Both the position numbers and the translations under genes were made by a program. From Vibrio cincinnatiensis (lineage in GTDB: Bacteria > Pseudomonadota > Gammaproteobacteria > Enterobacterales > Vibrionaceae), in assembly GCF_022113815.1 (NCBI RefSeq), contig NZ_SGOM01000002.1:62001-126000 (forward strand): a stretch of DNA of 64,000 nucleotides, read 5' to 3'. Below, piece after piece: positions 28,685 through 38,406 of this stretch. Each line of letters starts with the position of its first letter. Positions within the stretch are counted from its first letter, which is position 1. Under the pieces are notes generated by a model, which did no database searches, was not told the DNA's origin, and saw nothing but the letters and a program-made list of their open reading frames with translations.

Positions 28685-30322
28685 TTATGCCGTCACAAAA
28701 TGATGGACCTTCTCTCGTAGCTCGCCAGATGCTTGGCTCAGCACTTCACTGACTTCACGCGCCTGCTTGGCCTGTTGCTCTAAATCCTGTGTATCGCCAC
28801 TTAAACTATGGATACTTTGCTCCGTTTGCTTAGCCACTAAAGCTTGCTGCTCACTGGCAGTCGTAATCGAACGATTCACTTGCGCGACATCTTCAAAAGC
28901 TTGTCGTATATGACTTAAAACTTGTTCAGATTGATTAGAAAAATCCACACTTTCTAATGCTTGTTGGTTAGCCGATTGCATCGCACTTACCGCATTATCC
29001 GCTCCTTGCTGCAAGCGTGATAACACATCACCAATCGAACGAGTGGCCTTTTCTGTATTACCTGATAAATTTCGCACTTCATCGGCAACCACAGCAAACC
29101 CTCGCCCCGCTTCTCCCGCTCGTGCCGCTTCTATTGCCGCATTGAGCGCAAGTAAATTAGTTTGCTCGGCAATATTTTGTATTACCCCTAATACTTGTGC
29201 AATTTCTGTTGATTCTTGATGGAGGTGGCGAATAATCTGGGCAGAATGATCAATGGCACTGGCTAAGCTTTTTATCCGTGTACTGGCTTTCTGAACCGTT
29301 TGGGCTCCTTGCAAACTAAGCTCATCCGCCTGAATGATCACCGTTTGTGCATATTGCGTATGTTGGCTTACCGCGCTAATGGCTTGGCTCATCTCTTCCA
29401 TGGCTTGGGTAACCGTTGCCGTTTGTAAAGATTGGTTATTGGATTTCGACTCAACCGTTTCACTGACAATCAGCATCCGCTTCGCATTTTGTCTAAGTTC
29501 AACACTCTTATTCTCAATCTCAATGATCAAGTGGCAAAAATGATTCACCATGGTATTTAATGCCTGTGCTGTTTGGGCAATCTCATCTCGACCTTGTACA
29601 GCAACTTGCGTTGTTAAATCAGAAGAGTGAGCTAATTGTTGTATCCCCTCACGCAGTTGACGCAAGGGCTGCTGAATAGAATGCTGAATAAACCAACCCA
29701 GTAATACTAACAAGGTAACCCAAATCGCCCCACCAAACAGATAAAATTGAACCATAGAATGGGTAAGATTCGCCGCATCTTTTTGTACATCCCCCGCCAT
29801 GCCAATCTGCTGGCTCACCAGTTGATTCAACGTCTCACCTAATGGAACAAGCACTTGATTGATTTCATTATTAAAAGTGGATTCATTGAGGATCCGAACC
29901 GTAATTGCATCAGTGCCCGCTCGAGAGATCCATTGCTGATAGAGTTGAATAGCTTGCTCTAACTGCTCATCCGCTTGTTGGTTCAATGGGTCTACAGCCT
30001 CTCCTCTTTGCTGTTGATAGGCGCCCCAGCGCTCTCCAACTTGAGCTAATACGCTTTCAATCTTTTCTACTGTTTCATTTTGACCTGCCCACCCCGTTCG
30101 ATAGCGTCTTAAATCATCGAGGCCCGTTTGCCTAAGTAATGAATGAGTCGCTAGGATTTCACTAAGAGGCAATAAATGCTGCTGATAAAGGCGATCAAAT
30201 AAACGATCTTTTTGTTGCGTGACTTGAAAAGAGAGGAAAAGTGCCACCAGTAGGCTAATGATAGGCAACGCACTTAAACAAAATAAACGGGTACTGATTT
30301 TGACTTGGTTTAATTTAAACAT
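28685..30322 (-). CDS. Methyl-accepting chemotaxis protein
   Basis: A 545-residue chemoreceptor if started at ATG 30322 ([20 protein letters not shown]), which begins the first membrane helix; the longer frame to 30418 lacks a normal N-terminus. A periplasmic helical sensor of about 150 residues follows, a second helix near residue 190, a HAMP segment ([16 protein letters not shown]) and the signalling hairpin tip [34 protein letters not shown]. It signals through CheW/CheA. The ligand is unknown. Confidence 0.93.
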   Translation of the reverse strand: MFKLNQVKISTRLFCLSALPIISLLVALFLSFQVTQQKDRLFDRLYQQHLLPLSEILATHSLLRQTGLDDLRRYRTGWAGQNETVEKIESVLAQVGERWGAYQQQRGEAVDPLNQQADEQLEQAIQLYQQWISRAGTDAITVRILNESTFNNEINQVLVPLGETLNQLVSQQIGMAGDVQKDAANLTHSMVQFYLFGGAIWVTLLVLLGWFIQHSIQQPLRQLREGIQQLAHSSDLTTQVAVQGRDEIAQTAQALNTMVNHFCHLIIEIENKSVELRQNAKRMLIVSETVESKSNNQSLQTATVTQAMEEMSQAISAVSQHTQYAQTVIIQADELSLQGAQTVQKASTRIKSLASAIDHSAQIIRHLHQESTEIAQVLGVIQNIAEQTNLLALNAAIEAARAGEAGRGFAVVADEVRNLSGNTEKATRSIGDVLSRLQQGADNAVSAMQSANQQALESVDFSNQSEQVLSHIRQAFEDVAQVNRSITTASEQQALVAKQTEQSIHSLSGDTQDLEQQAKQAREVSEVLSQASGELREKVHHFVTA

Positions 30323-30494
30323 GCCGATAATCGCTATTGAAAACAGAAAAATCGACGGTACATACCAAACGATATGAAGAGGAGGCTCAGTGATCCCCCT
30401 CCCCACCAGGCTATTCAATACAGGAGGAAGACAATCACCGCCAACGCAGCTTCAAGTAGGAAAGTATCACAGATCAATACCTGAGTTTCAGGAC

Positions 30495-30523
30495 AATCCA
30501 TGCCGCCTTAGATGGCATGGATT
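30495..30523 (-). terminator. Hairpin downstream of the receiver-TPR gene
   Basis: Arms AATCCATGCC and GGCATGGATT, 9-base loop, no clear U-run. It lies about 70 bases after the stop of the gene at 30591. Confidence 0.5.
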
Positions 30524-30590
30524 ATTCCCAAACAAAATGACAATAGCGTTACAATTCATCCAAACAATGAATGGGTGTTTAAAAACTGAA

Positions 30591-32237
30591 CTATTGTGCC
30601 AGCTTAGTATTGAATAAAACTTTGACTTTATGCGCTGACTTACGAGCTGCCAGTAAATCTTCTTTACTGAGTATGAGCGAGGTATCTATCGTTTGCTCAC
30701 AACTAAAAATCAACTCTCGCAAACGACCCGCGCTTAACGAAGGTGGAAAACCATATTCCATTGCTTTTAGCATCATTAATGCCATTTGAGGGCATTGACT
30801 TCTTTTGTTAAAACAATCTAAAACGTATCTCAACATTTGCACGCGATTCTCTTGCAAAAGTGTCTTAAATTGACGCCAAATCTCTTTCGTCTCTGTCAAA
30901 GTGCTTTGACACTCATCCTGCAATGCTTTTACCTGTGCATAAGATAATAGCATTTCAAAATCCGTATCAGACTCATTCTTCTGAGGGATTTTCCGCAGCA
31001 GTGAGCGACATAATTCAGTTTGCTGGCCCAATAATGCTAATCGTGCACAATAAATCTGAATATCGAGGCTCGCAGAAGAAATAGACTTTACTGCTAAATA
31101 GAGTTTTTCTCGAAATTGTCGATAATTCCCCATCACCCAGTCACAATGCATGTCCAATAAAGGAAGATAAGCAGATAAGTAAGCATGTGGCTCTTGTGCG
31201 AGCTCAATCCCACGCATTTCTTTTTTTACAATCCGCATGACTTTCGATTTATCGGAAGACTCTTCATGGGTTCTAAATAGAATAGCGCGAGTTAAAAATA
31301 AATTATTAACGGGCGATTCACGATATGTTCCTTGAGACATCGCAAGATACATAGAAAAAAGATCGTACGCTTTATCGAACACTTTATTCACTTCGCATAT
31401 CTTGGCAAAGTTTAAAAGACGATCCATATTTTGAGCTTTATCAAACGCATTTCTCATCTCATTAAAGGCGGATGTCAAATCTTCTTTCAGCAAATATAAT
31501 CTTGCCATGCATTCATGAAGCTTTGGGCTACGCCTAACATTACGCTCTTCCCATTCATTCAAATAATAAAATGCATCGTTGTAATCGCCATTAGCGATAC
31601 AAGAATTAATAAAACCATACATCGCCCAGAGATGATCCCCTTCCTGTAAACAGCTCAGAAAGAGGGATTTTGCCTCATTACTGTATCCAAATTTCAGTAA
31701 AGATTCACCCGCTAACCGTTTGAGGAAACTTTCATACTGTGGGTTCTTTGCTATAGTAAACTCGAAAATAGAAATAACATCTTCCGCGCTCGAATCTAAA
31801 GGAATGGTATACATTTCTCGTAAAGCTAACTTACGATAAAAAGCGCGTAGAATCCTATTTTTAACTAATTGAACAGAATAAGGCTTAACAAGATAGTCAT
31901 CTGGTTCAATATCAACAATAGACTTAACGGTATCCCCTTGTTTTTCCCCAGTCAACATAATGAAGGTACACCAAGGTGGCATTAAACCAAGGTATTGAAT
32001 TTCCTCATATATTTGTTTTCCATTCATATCATCGCCGAAATTAAAATCGCAAATAATCAGCTCTATTTTTTCTTCACTGAGGATTTTAATTAGGGATTTT
32101 GAATCCTTCGCTGTATAAACGTTATGAGAAGAAAAACCAATTTCTCTTAACAACAATTTAAGATTCGATAATACAAGTGATGAGTCATCAGCAACAACGA
32201 CTTTTGTTTCCTTAATTATTTGCTGTCTCATACTCAT
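30591..32237 (-). CDS. Receiver-TPR response regulator (VieB-like)
   Basis: A 548-residue protein with an N-terminal CheY-type receiver (VVVADDSSLVLSNLK; phosphoacceptor D64 in IICDFNF; LTG and the lysine of YLVKPYS) and a long helical TPR-like C-terminal region without DNA-binding or enzymatic motifs (for example GEHLWAMYGF-like helices at 200-480). This is the architecture of Vibrio cholerae VieB, which restrains its cognate kinase. It is the third gene of a kinase, LuxR-type regulator, receiver-TPR series in the order of vieSAB. The 5' neighbour lies 108 bases away. Confidence 0.8.
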   Translation of the reverse strand: MSMRQQIIKETKVVVADDSSLVLSNLKLLLREIGFSSHNVYTAKDSKSLIKILSEEKIELIICDFNFGDDMNGKQIYEEIQYLGLMPPWCTFIMLTGEKQGDTVKSIVDIEPDDYLVKPYSVQLVKNRILRAFYRKLALREMYTIPLDSSAEDVISIFEFTIAKNPQYESFLKRLAGESLLKFGYSNEAKSLFLSCLQEGDHLWAMYGFINSCIANGDYNDAFYYLNEWEERNVRRSPKLHECMARLYLLKEDLTSAFNEMRNAFDKAQNMDRLLNFAKICEVNKVFDKAYDLFSMYLAMSQGTYRESPVNNLFLTRAILFRTHEESSDKSKVMRIVKKEMRGIELAQEPHAYLSAYLPLLDMHCDWVMGNYRQFREKLYLAVKSISSASLDIQIYCARLALLGQQTELCRSLLRKIPQKNESDTDFEMLLSYAQVKALQDECQSTLTETKEIWRQFKTLLQENRVQMLRYVLDCFNKRSQCPQMALMMLKAMEYGFPPSLSAGRLRELIFSCEQTIDTSLILSKEDLLAARKSAHKVKVLFNTKLAQ

Positions 32238-32345
32238 AATAAATATTACCTACATTCATTATTAAATTTTCAAATAAAACCAGGCACAGTTTCCCATGTA
32301 TACCTGAAATATAATTGAACAAATCAATTAATATTTTTTTAATTA

Positions 32346-32960
32346 TTATAAAATGCTATCTTTTAAGTTCATCAATTCAATAATTGATTTTACTTGATAT
32401 TTTTCTAATATTCTCGTTTTATAAGTACTGATCGTTTTAGGGCTTAGTGACAATATGGTTGAAATTTCTTTATTCGTTTTACCATCTACCAAAAAGCGGA
32501 ACACTGCAAGTTCTTGCTTAGAGAGTGTGACTACCGGTGACTTTCTATCGACCTCAGATTTAAAATAAGTATAGCCATTAAGAATGGTATCAACGGCATC
32601 CACAAGAGTAGAAAGATCCTCTGATTTACTAACATACCCTTCTGCACCGACACGAAAAGCTGTATCAGAATAGATTTTGCTATCATTACCAGACACAATC
32701 AATGTTTTTCCTTGATAACCATGAAACTTGATTCGACGTAATAAATCAAAGCCATCGTAGTCAAAGAAATTAATATCTAGAATCAGAAAATCCACATCAA
32801 AGTTGCGAACGTATTTAATACCATCAGTAGGATTTTGTTTGATGATAATATTAGAGAAGTAATTTTCCTTTTCTAATAATTGTTTAATGGCCACACACAC
32901 CAGAGCATGGTCATCAATAATTAAACACGTTAAATCCTTCTTTCTTTCTTGTTCAGTCAT
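32346..32960 (-). CDS. NarL/LuxR-type response regulator (position of VieA, but no EAL domain)
   Basis: A 204-residue regulator: receiver domain with acidic pair in LIIDDH, phosphoacceptor D62 (LILDINF), conserved S/K (VSGND, YVSKSED), and a LuxR-type HTH at about 145-200 (VTLSKQELAVFRFLVDGKTNKEISTILSLSPKTISTYKTRI). This is the EvgA/BvgA architecture. It sits between the hybrid kinase and the receiver-TPR gene. VieA of V. cholerae has an EAL domain between the same two parts; here it is absent. It is the likely output of the phosphorelay. Confidence 0.88.
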   Translation of the reverse strand: MTEQERKKDLTCLIIDDHALVCVAIKQLLEKENYFSNIIIKQNPTDGIKYVRNFDVDFLILDINFFDYDGFDLLRRIKFHGYQGKTLIVSGNDSKIYSDTAFRVGAEGYVSKSEDLSTLVDAVDTILNGYTYFKSEVDRKSPVVTLSKQELAVFRFLVDGKTNKEISTILSLSPKTISTYKTRILEKYQVKSIIELMNLKDSIL

Positions 32961-33275
32961 TCAACTCACCTTCAGTAATCAAAACATTCTATCGATGTGG
33001 CTTTTCAGTCTACTACTTAGAAAATGCATAGACCTCCCTGTTTATCAATCTTCGGTTCCTTCCAATGACTAAACGCATCTTCCTCTTTTTGTCGTTACAT
33101 TCACGACGTCACCTTTAAGGCCATTTTTCACCCCAAATTGGCCTTAAAGGTTCATAAAAACAGTGGGTAATTTATCACCATGCTTAATAACATAAGTTTT
33201 TCTTACCTAAAAGAGCACGAGTGATAAAGTGACAGAATGCTAACAGAGCATTCCTATCATAAAGTCATTACGCGA
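32961..33275 (-). other. Gap between regulator and kinase with a 13-bp inverted repeat
   Basis: ACCTTTAAGGCCA at 33111-33123 and its exact complement at 33139-33151, 15-base spacer. It lies downstream of the kinase gene and upstream of the regulator gene. There is no U-run; it may be an operator or an RNA hairpin that separates expression of the two. Confidence 0.5.
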
Positions 33276-36200
33276 CTACTGTTGCTCGGCAAACCAATCC
33301 TTTGCCGCTGTAATGCTCTTCTCTAAACTATTCACGAGCCATTCAAAAGGTTCAGTATAGTCAATACCTTCCGTTGTCGTTAGCGCCTCTAGTTCTTGTG
33401 CATAACGATACACAGTCTCTTCCCCCACCGAACTCGCTCCACCTTTAATCCGGTGAGCAATTTGGTGTACTTTCTTCTGATCATTCTGAGCAAGACGTAA
33501 TAACTGAAGATCCTCACTCATAGTATCAATATAGACTTCCACCAACATGATTGCATCATCCGAATCATATCGATGCCACCAAGTTGATTCTTCATCTGAG
33601 GCTTCCTCAGATGAAGATAAATATTTAGCCAACAAGCTATGTAGTCGAGATAGACTATACGGCTTATATAAAATCTCATCAAAACCTGCCGCTGACGCTT
33701 TCTCAGATGTTATTCGAGAGTCTTCTGCCGTACAGCCGATAATGGCTTTATCAGCAAACTCTGGAATGGTTTCTCGCAATTTATTCACCAACTCATAACC
33801 ATCTAAATGCGGCATATGACAGTCGGTAATCAACAAGTCACAACACTCTGGGTCCATGCTGATCTTTTCATACGCTTCACGGCCATCATTGACCACATCA
33901 ACGTCTAATCCAAAAGAAACCAATTGACGACGCATGACCAATTGATTGATCGGGTTATCTTCAGCCACAAGAATGCGCCCTTTTAACCCAGAAGGCATGG
34001 CAAGTTCACCCGTCACTTCTTCATGAGCATTAACCAAAATGTCATAGAGCAAATCAGCAAAAAATGGATCTAAGCTGATCGCTATACATTGCCCTTCACG
34101 GGTTCGAAAAGCAGGTAAGTCTTTTCGTAGCACAACATGCAAATCACTAGGTGTATCCATTCCCTCTGGCAATGCTTCATCCCAGATAGAGATGCAATTA
34201 TTTTTAGGCGCGCATGAGCAGTGAGCCTGCTTTCCATTCCAAATCGCTAACCACTCTTGAATAACCCGATGTTCACCCGAGTAACATACCGTCACGCCAT
34301 CGAGCTGAGCAGAATAACGGCGCACAACTTGATGAGGGATCGTCACTCGAATGGTCGTTCCTTCTCCAAGAGTACTTTCAATGGTGATTTCCCCGCCCAT
34401 CACTTGCAGTAAGTCATGAACAATAGCCAACCCAAGCCCTGTTCCCCCATAGCGCCTTGCAATGGTGGAATCCGCTTGAACAAAGGGATTAAACACATTA
34501 TCCAATAGTTCAGGACTCATACCTTCACCGGTATCAGTAAAGCAAAAATCTAGCGTTTGTTCATTCAGTGAAACATCCACTGAAACTTGTCCAACACTGG
34601 TAAACTTAATCGCGTTCGACAGAATATTATTCATAATCTGAGCGACGCGTAATGGGTCAATCTTTACCACTTGAATATCGGTCGGAGCCCAATGTACATG
34701 GAATGCCACCCCTTTCTCTTGGGCCGCGCGACAATGCACCCGTAACAGCTCTCCAATGTCTCTTAACACAAAACTTTCTCGAATATCGAGTTCGAATTGT
34801 TGCGCCTCTAATTTTGAAAAATCTAAAATATCATTGACTAATAAATGTAAATGTCGAGCTGAAGTAATCACATTACTAATCATAAACAGAGAATCTTCGT
34901 TCTTCTCCTGTAACTTCAGCATTTCCAACAAGCCAACCATGCCAGCAATTGGAGTTCTCAGCTCATGGCTAACACTAGCCAAAAACCGTTCTCTCGAAGC
35001 GACTGCACACTGAGCCGTTTCATTGGCTAATAACAACTCTTGCTGCTGGTTTTTAAATTCAGTAATGTCATTCATTACTGTTAAAACATATTTTTCACCA
35101 TTTTTAGTACTGGCAATCGCCGTACGATAGCAATCAAGAATAATGGCTGGTTGCCCTTCTCTGCTAATCGTAATTTCACGGCGAGTCGACCGATGTTGCA
35201 CCAGCACTTCATCTAAATCTTGGTGGCTACACACTTCTTGTTCAGACAACTGGCCATGATAAGTGCAGTCTAAACCCAAATTCCCCTCTTTAAAGGCATA
35301 GTTGGACAGCAGCAAGCGATGATCCCTATCATGAATACACACCAAGTTTGGTAATGCATCAACCATACGCTGCAAGAATAATAACTCGTCTCTACTGCGT
35401 TGGATCTCTTTCTTCTTAAATACTAATACCAACTTGATATTTCGATGCCAGAGGAAAAAGATAATCAGCAGCAAACTGATACCAAAAAGCGCAGCGACAA
35501 ATAAATACGAAACCGCCGTTTTATCATAGCCATACGTCACCTTTATTGGTGCGTAGCTATTTTTCATCCTCAATACATCATCAGGTGAAATATTATTTAG
35601 TATTTCATCAACATACAGCTTTAAATCATCTCGAGACTGCTTAATACCTACCGAAAATTCAATTTTCTTTTCGTTGCCCGAAAGGATACTAAATCGAGCC
35701 TCTTCAGGATGCGCAAGAATATAGTTAAGCATATCCTCACGAATGTAGGCGCTCTGGATAGCCCCACTTTTTAAATCAGCAATTAACTTATCTAAATTGG
35801 TATAGCTTTTAGAGTTAAAATCAAAAATCGATTCCCGCACAAAGCCATAAGAATCATTTTCAGAGAAAAGAACGCCACGAATTCCAGACCGATTAATGGG
35901 GGCACCTTTAAAAGCAACATTGATATATTTGATGGTCAAATACGGCTCAGAGACATACATCCAATCTGGGGTATTCACACCTCGAATAATCAGAGGCAGC
36001 ATATCAATGGCTCCCTCTTGTAACATTTTCAGTGGACTCTCTGTACTTTCAACATACTGAAATGATATTATGGTTCGCGTTTCTAAAAGCTCAACAATAT
36101 CAACCAAATATCCATCTAACTCTTTATTTTTAGAGCGAAAAAACATCGGAAAGCTATTTTCCCATGCTGAGTAACGCAGGATAATTTGGTCGCTCCCGGC

Positions 36201-36281
36201 TGCGTTGTCGGCGGTATCGCCATACGCGGCAAAGCTTAGAAACAGGATGAAGGATAAAATTACTTTAATTCTAATTTTCAC
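33276..36281 (-). CDS. EvgS/VieS-like hybrid sensor kinase
   Basis: A 1001-residue kinase with a GTG start. Order: signal peptide (about 1-20), one periplasmic Venus-flytrap domain of the SBP_bac_3 type (about 30-250), membrane helix at about 255-277, PAS-like domain (about 305-410), HisKA with phosphoacceptor histidine near 440 (SVSHELRTPIAGMVG), HATPase (NILSNAIKFT, DTGEGM, GTGLGLAIV), receiver with aspartate near 820 (LLITDCHMPHLDG) and Hpt with histidine near 942 (IAHRIKGGASS). The phosphorelay should end on the two downstream regulators. EvgS and BvgS have two flytrap domains; only one is seen here. Eleven copies of an 8-bp repeat lie 25 bases upstream of the start. Confidence 0.93.
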   Translation of the reverse strand: MKIRIKVILSFILFLSFAAYGDTADNAAGSDQIILRYSAWENSFPMFFRSKNKELDGYLVDIVELLETRTIISFQYVESTESPLKMLQEGAIDMLPLIIRGVNTPDWMYVSEPYLTIKYINVAFKGAPINRSGIRGVLFSENDSYGFVRESIFDFNSKSYTNLDKLIADLKSGAIQSAYIREDMLNYILAHPEEARFSILSGNEKKIEFSVGIKQSRDDLKLYVDEILNNISPDDVLRMKNSYAPIKVTYGYDKTAVSYLFVAALFGISLLLIIFFLWHRNIKLVLVFKKKEIQRSRDELLFLQRMVDALPNLVCIHDRDHRLLLSNYAFKEGNLGLDCTYHGQLSEQEVCSHQDLDEVLVQHRSTRREITISREGQPAIILDCYRTAIASTKNGEKYVLTVMNDITEFKNQQQELLLANETAQCAVASRERFLASVSHELRTPIAGMVGLLEMLKLQEKNEDSLFMISNVITSARHLHLLVNDILDFSKLEAQQFELDIRESFVLRDIGELLRVHCRAAQEKGVAFHVHWAPTDIQVVKIDPLRVAQIMNNILSNAIKFTSVGQVSVDVSLNEQTLDFCFTDTGEGMSPELLDNVFNPFVQADSTIARRYGGTGLGLAIVHDLLQVMGGEITIESTLGEGTTIRVTIPHQVVRRYSAQLDGVTVCYSGEHRVIQEWLAIWNGKQAHCSCAPKNNCISIWDEALPEGMDTPSDLHVVLRKDLPAFRTREGQCIAISLDPFFADLLYDILVNAHEEVTGELAMPSGLKGRILVAEDNPINQLVMRRQLVSFGLDVDVVNDGREAYEKISMDPECCDLLITDCHMPHLDGYELVNKLRETIPEFADKAIIGCTAEDSRITSEKASAAGFDEILYKPYSLSRLHSLLAKYLSSSEEASDEESTWWHRYDSDDAIMLVEVYIDTMSEDLQLLRLAQNDQKKVHQIAHRIKGGASSVGEETVYRYAQELEALTTTEGIDYTEPFEWLVNSLEKSITAAKDWFAEQQ

Positions 36282-36305
36282 TATATGCGAACCACTACTA
36301 ACGGT

Positions 36306-36393
36306 AGTCCAGAAGTCCAGAAGTCCAGAAGTCCAGAAGTCCAGAAGTCCAGAAGTCCAGAAGTCCAGAAGTCCAGAAGTCCAGAAGTCCAGA
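36306..36393 (-). repeat. Eleven perfect tandem copies of an 8-bp unit in the kinase leader
   Basis: The unit is AGTCCAGA on the plus strand (TCTGGACT in the sense of the kinase gene), repeated exactly 11 times without a mismatch (88 bases). It begins 25 bases upstream of the GTG start. All three sense frames through the repeat are stop-free, but the frame leading into the GTG has a TAG shortly upstream (near 36414-36416) and no ATG, GTG or TTG between that stop and the repeat. It is therefore probably untranslated leader rather than coding. Unit size and perfection are typical of slipped-strand phase-variable tracts. Confidence 0.95.
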
Positions 36394-36417
36394 AGTATTA
36401 TTGGGTTTATTCCCTAT

Positions 36418-36445
36418 ATTTTATTTGATGGGGTCAGGATGTCAA
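36418..36445 (-). promoter_or_regulatory. Predicted sigma-70 promoter for the hybrid kinase
   Basis: TTGACA at 36445-36440, 16 bases, then TAAAAT at 36423-36418 on the reverse strand: six of six and five of six consensus matches. The start of transcription would be near 36411, putting the octanucleotide array inside the 5' untranslated leader. Confidence 0.55.
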
Positions 36446-36687
36446 TCTTATTCCCTGTATTCGTTTGCATAATTTATTGATATTTTGCCCAAAAAATAGA
36501 TTTTAAGAATATTCCCACAAGATAATAGGCAATTTCCATATCATTATCTGCCTTTATGGAATGTGTGTATTTGATAAGATTGTCGAACACAAATAATACA
36601 CAAAAGAAGAAACATCCTACATGAAGAAGCGTAGGAAAAGAAGTAAGCTTTGATGAAATTTATTCCATCAGACTATAGAGAATTATA

Positions 36688-38322
36688 ATGGATATAAGAC
36701 CATTACTAAACAACATATCGGTTCGCAATCAAATTATTGCGCCTGTTTTATTTTCTGTTCTAATTCTATTTACCGTGCTTATTTTTGTAAGACAAGCATT
36801 AGAAGAATCAGATGAAAAACTCATTGCGAGTGTTAATACTTTAGTTATTCAAAAAGATACACTAGCAGAAATTGATGATTTATTTTATCCATTACGCATT
36901 GATGTCGCTTACGGACAAATCGATAGCCGTGAAAACGATACGGTTATAAAGAAAATCAATGATAGTTTTCTGTCTATTACACAACACCTTAATAGTACCT
37001 TTAACGAACAACGCTACGCTGTCGATCTACAAAATATCTATGATGCAATGAGTGCATATGCAGAAAATGCCACATTAAGTTTAAATGCTGCAAAAAAAAT
37101 TAACAGTACCGATTTTGATCATACGCAGTTTGCCCGCTTATCTGATGAGTTACGAATCTCTGGCGATCGCTTAGTTGAAGTATTCAATCAGCTTTCTGAA
37201 GATATTAACCAAGCCTCGTTGCAAACCATTATCGATTTAGATGCCGACAGCACCCAAACGCTTAATCACGGTATTGCGGTTATTTTAATTACCTTAGCCC
37301 TAGCTGCCGTTTTTGCTTGGTTTATTGCAGGTGTGATTGCAAAACCAGCACAAATGATTCAGCAAGCGATGCAAGAAGTGTCTGAAGGTAACCTTTCAAT
37401 TCGCATTGAAACATCAGGCAAAAATGAGCTTGCGATTTTAAGCCAAGACATTAACGCAACCATTGAGCGCTTACAAAACACCTTGCGCGATCTCAATATG
37501 ATCAGTGACAACGTGGCTTCTTCATCACAAGAACTGGCAGCAGTCATGGTGCAGTCAGAAAGTAATTCTCAACAGGAAATCATTGCCGTTGAATCAGTAG
37601 CAACTGCCGCTACCGAGCTCGAAAGCATGGCGAAAAGTATGAGTGAAACGGCCGCGTCAGCAGATGAACTGGCACGCAATGCAGGCAAAAAAGTAGAAAT
37701 TAGCTTAGATATCTTCCAAGAAAATCAACAAGCTAATGAAAAAATCACAAGAGTATTGCATGATGCGGCCTCGATTATTCAAGAGCTACAAGAGCAATCA
37801 ACCCAAATTAATAATGTCGTAGAAATGATCAGTAATGTTTCAGAGCAAACCAACTTACTGGCATTGAATGCCGCCATTGAAGCCGCTCGAGCGGGAGAAG
37901 CAGGACGCGGATTTGCCGTCGTCGCCGATGAAGTTCGTGTGCTCGCTGTAAATACCCAAAATTCCACTCGTGATATTAAAACCATTATTGAACAGCTACA
38001 AAATAAATCATCACAAGCAAACCAAAATATGCAAACTAGCATTAGTTTGCTAGAAAATAGTGATAAGTTATCTGAAAAAGCGAATCTTGCTATGCAAGAG
38101 ATTATCCAAGTGATGAGTCAGATTAACGACACCAATACACAAGTTGCTGTTGGTGCTGAAGAACAAGCCAATGTCACCAGTGAAATCAGCAAAAATATGA
38201 TGAATATTTCTGACATCGTACAACAAAATTTTGTTGGATTGTCTCAATGTACATCAGCAAGTAATGAATTATCTCATTTAGCTAATGATCAAAAAGATAA
38301 AATATCCTTTTTTAAAATATAA
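36688..38322 (+). CDS. Methyl-accepting chemotaxis protein
   Basis: A 544-residue chemoreceptor with membrane helices at about 14-32 and 194-214, a helical periplasmic domain between them, a HAMP domain ([22 protein letters not shown]) and the conserved hairpin tip [32 protein letters not shown]. It ends before a strong hairpin. It is divergent from the hybrid kinase gene, whose leader holds the octamer array; the sensed ligand is unknown. Confidence 0.94.
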   Translation: MDIRPLLNNISVRNQIIAPVLFSVLILFTVLIFVRQALEESDEKLIASVNTLVIQKDTLAEIDDLFYPLRIDVAYGQIDSRENDTVIKKINDSFLSITQHLNSTFNEQRYAVDLQNIYDAMSAYAENATLSLNAAKKINSTDFDHTQFARLSDELRISGDRLVEVFNQLSEDINQASLQTIIDLDADSTQTLNHGIAVILITLALAAVFAWFIAGVIAKPAQMIQQAMQEVSEGNLSIRIETSGKNELAILSQDINATIERLQNTLRDLNMISDNVASSSQELAAVMVQSESNSQQEIIAVESVATAATELESMAKSMSETAASADELARNAGKKVEISLDIFQENQQANEKITRVLHDAASIIQELQEQSTQINNVVEMISNVSEQTNLLALNAAIEAARAGEAGRGFAVVADEVRVLAVNTQNSTRDIKTIIEQLQNKSSQANQNMQTSISLLENSDKLSEKANLAMQEIIQVMSQINDTNTQVAVGAEEQANVTSEISKNMMNISDIVQQNFVGLSQCTSASNELSHLANDQKDKISFFKI

Positions 38323-38342
38323 TCTTTAACACTCCTTATGAG

Positions 38343-38378
38343 AAAGCATAAGCAGCCTTTATGGCTGTTTATGCTTTT
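38343..38378 (+). terminator. Intrinsic terminator of the chemoreceptor gene
   Basis: A 15-bp stem AAAGCATAAGCAGCC / GGCTGTTTATGCTTT (one G-U) with loop TTTAT and four T after it. Confidence 0.85.
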
Positions 38379-38406
38379 CGTGGCTAATAGCTGTAGGTAT
38401 AAGATC

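Noticed and set aside
36306..36393. Octamer array considered as a CRISPR array or an origin iteron set
   Set aside because: Units are contiguous with no spacers, and no DnaA boxes, replication gene or cas genes are nearby.
36205..36480. A plus-strand frame that reads the octamer array as repeated QKSRSPEV
   Set aside because: It overlaps the kinase N-terminus and has no ribosome site; the repeat is stop-free in several frames by chance of its sequence.
38338..38406. ATG at 38338 as the start of the TPR gene
   Set aside because: This start and the following codons lie in the terminator hairpin of the preceding chemoreceptor gene and have no ribosome site.
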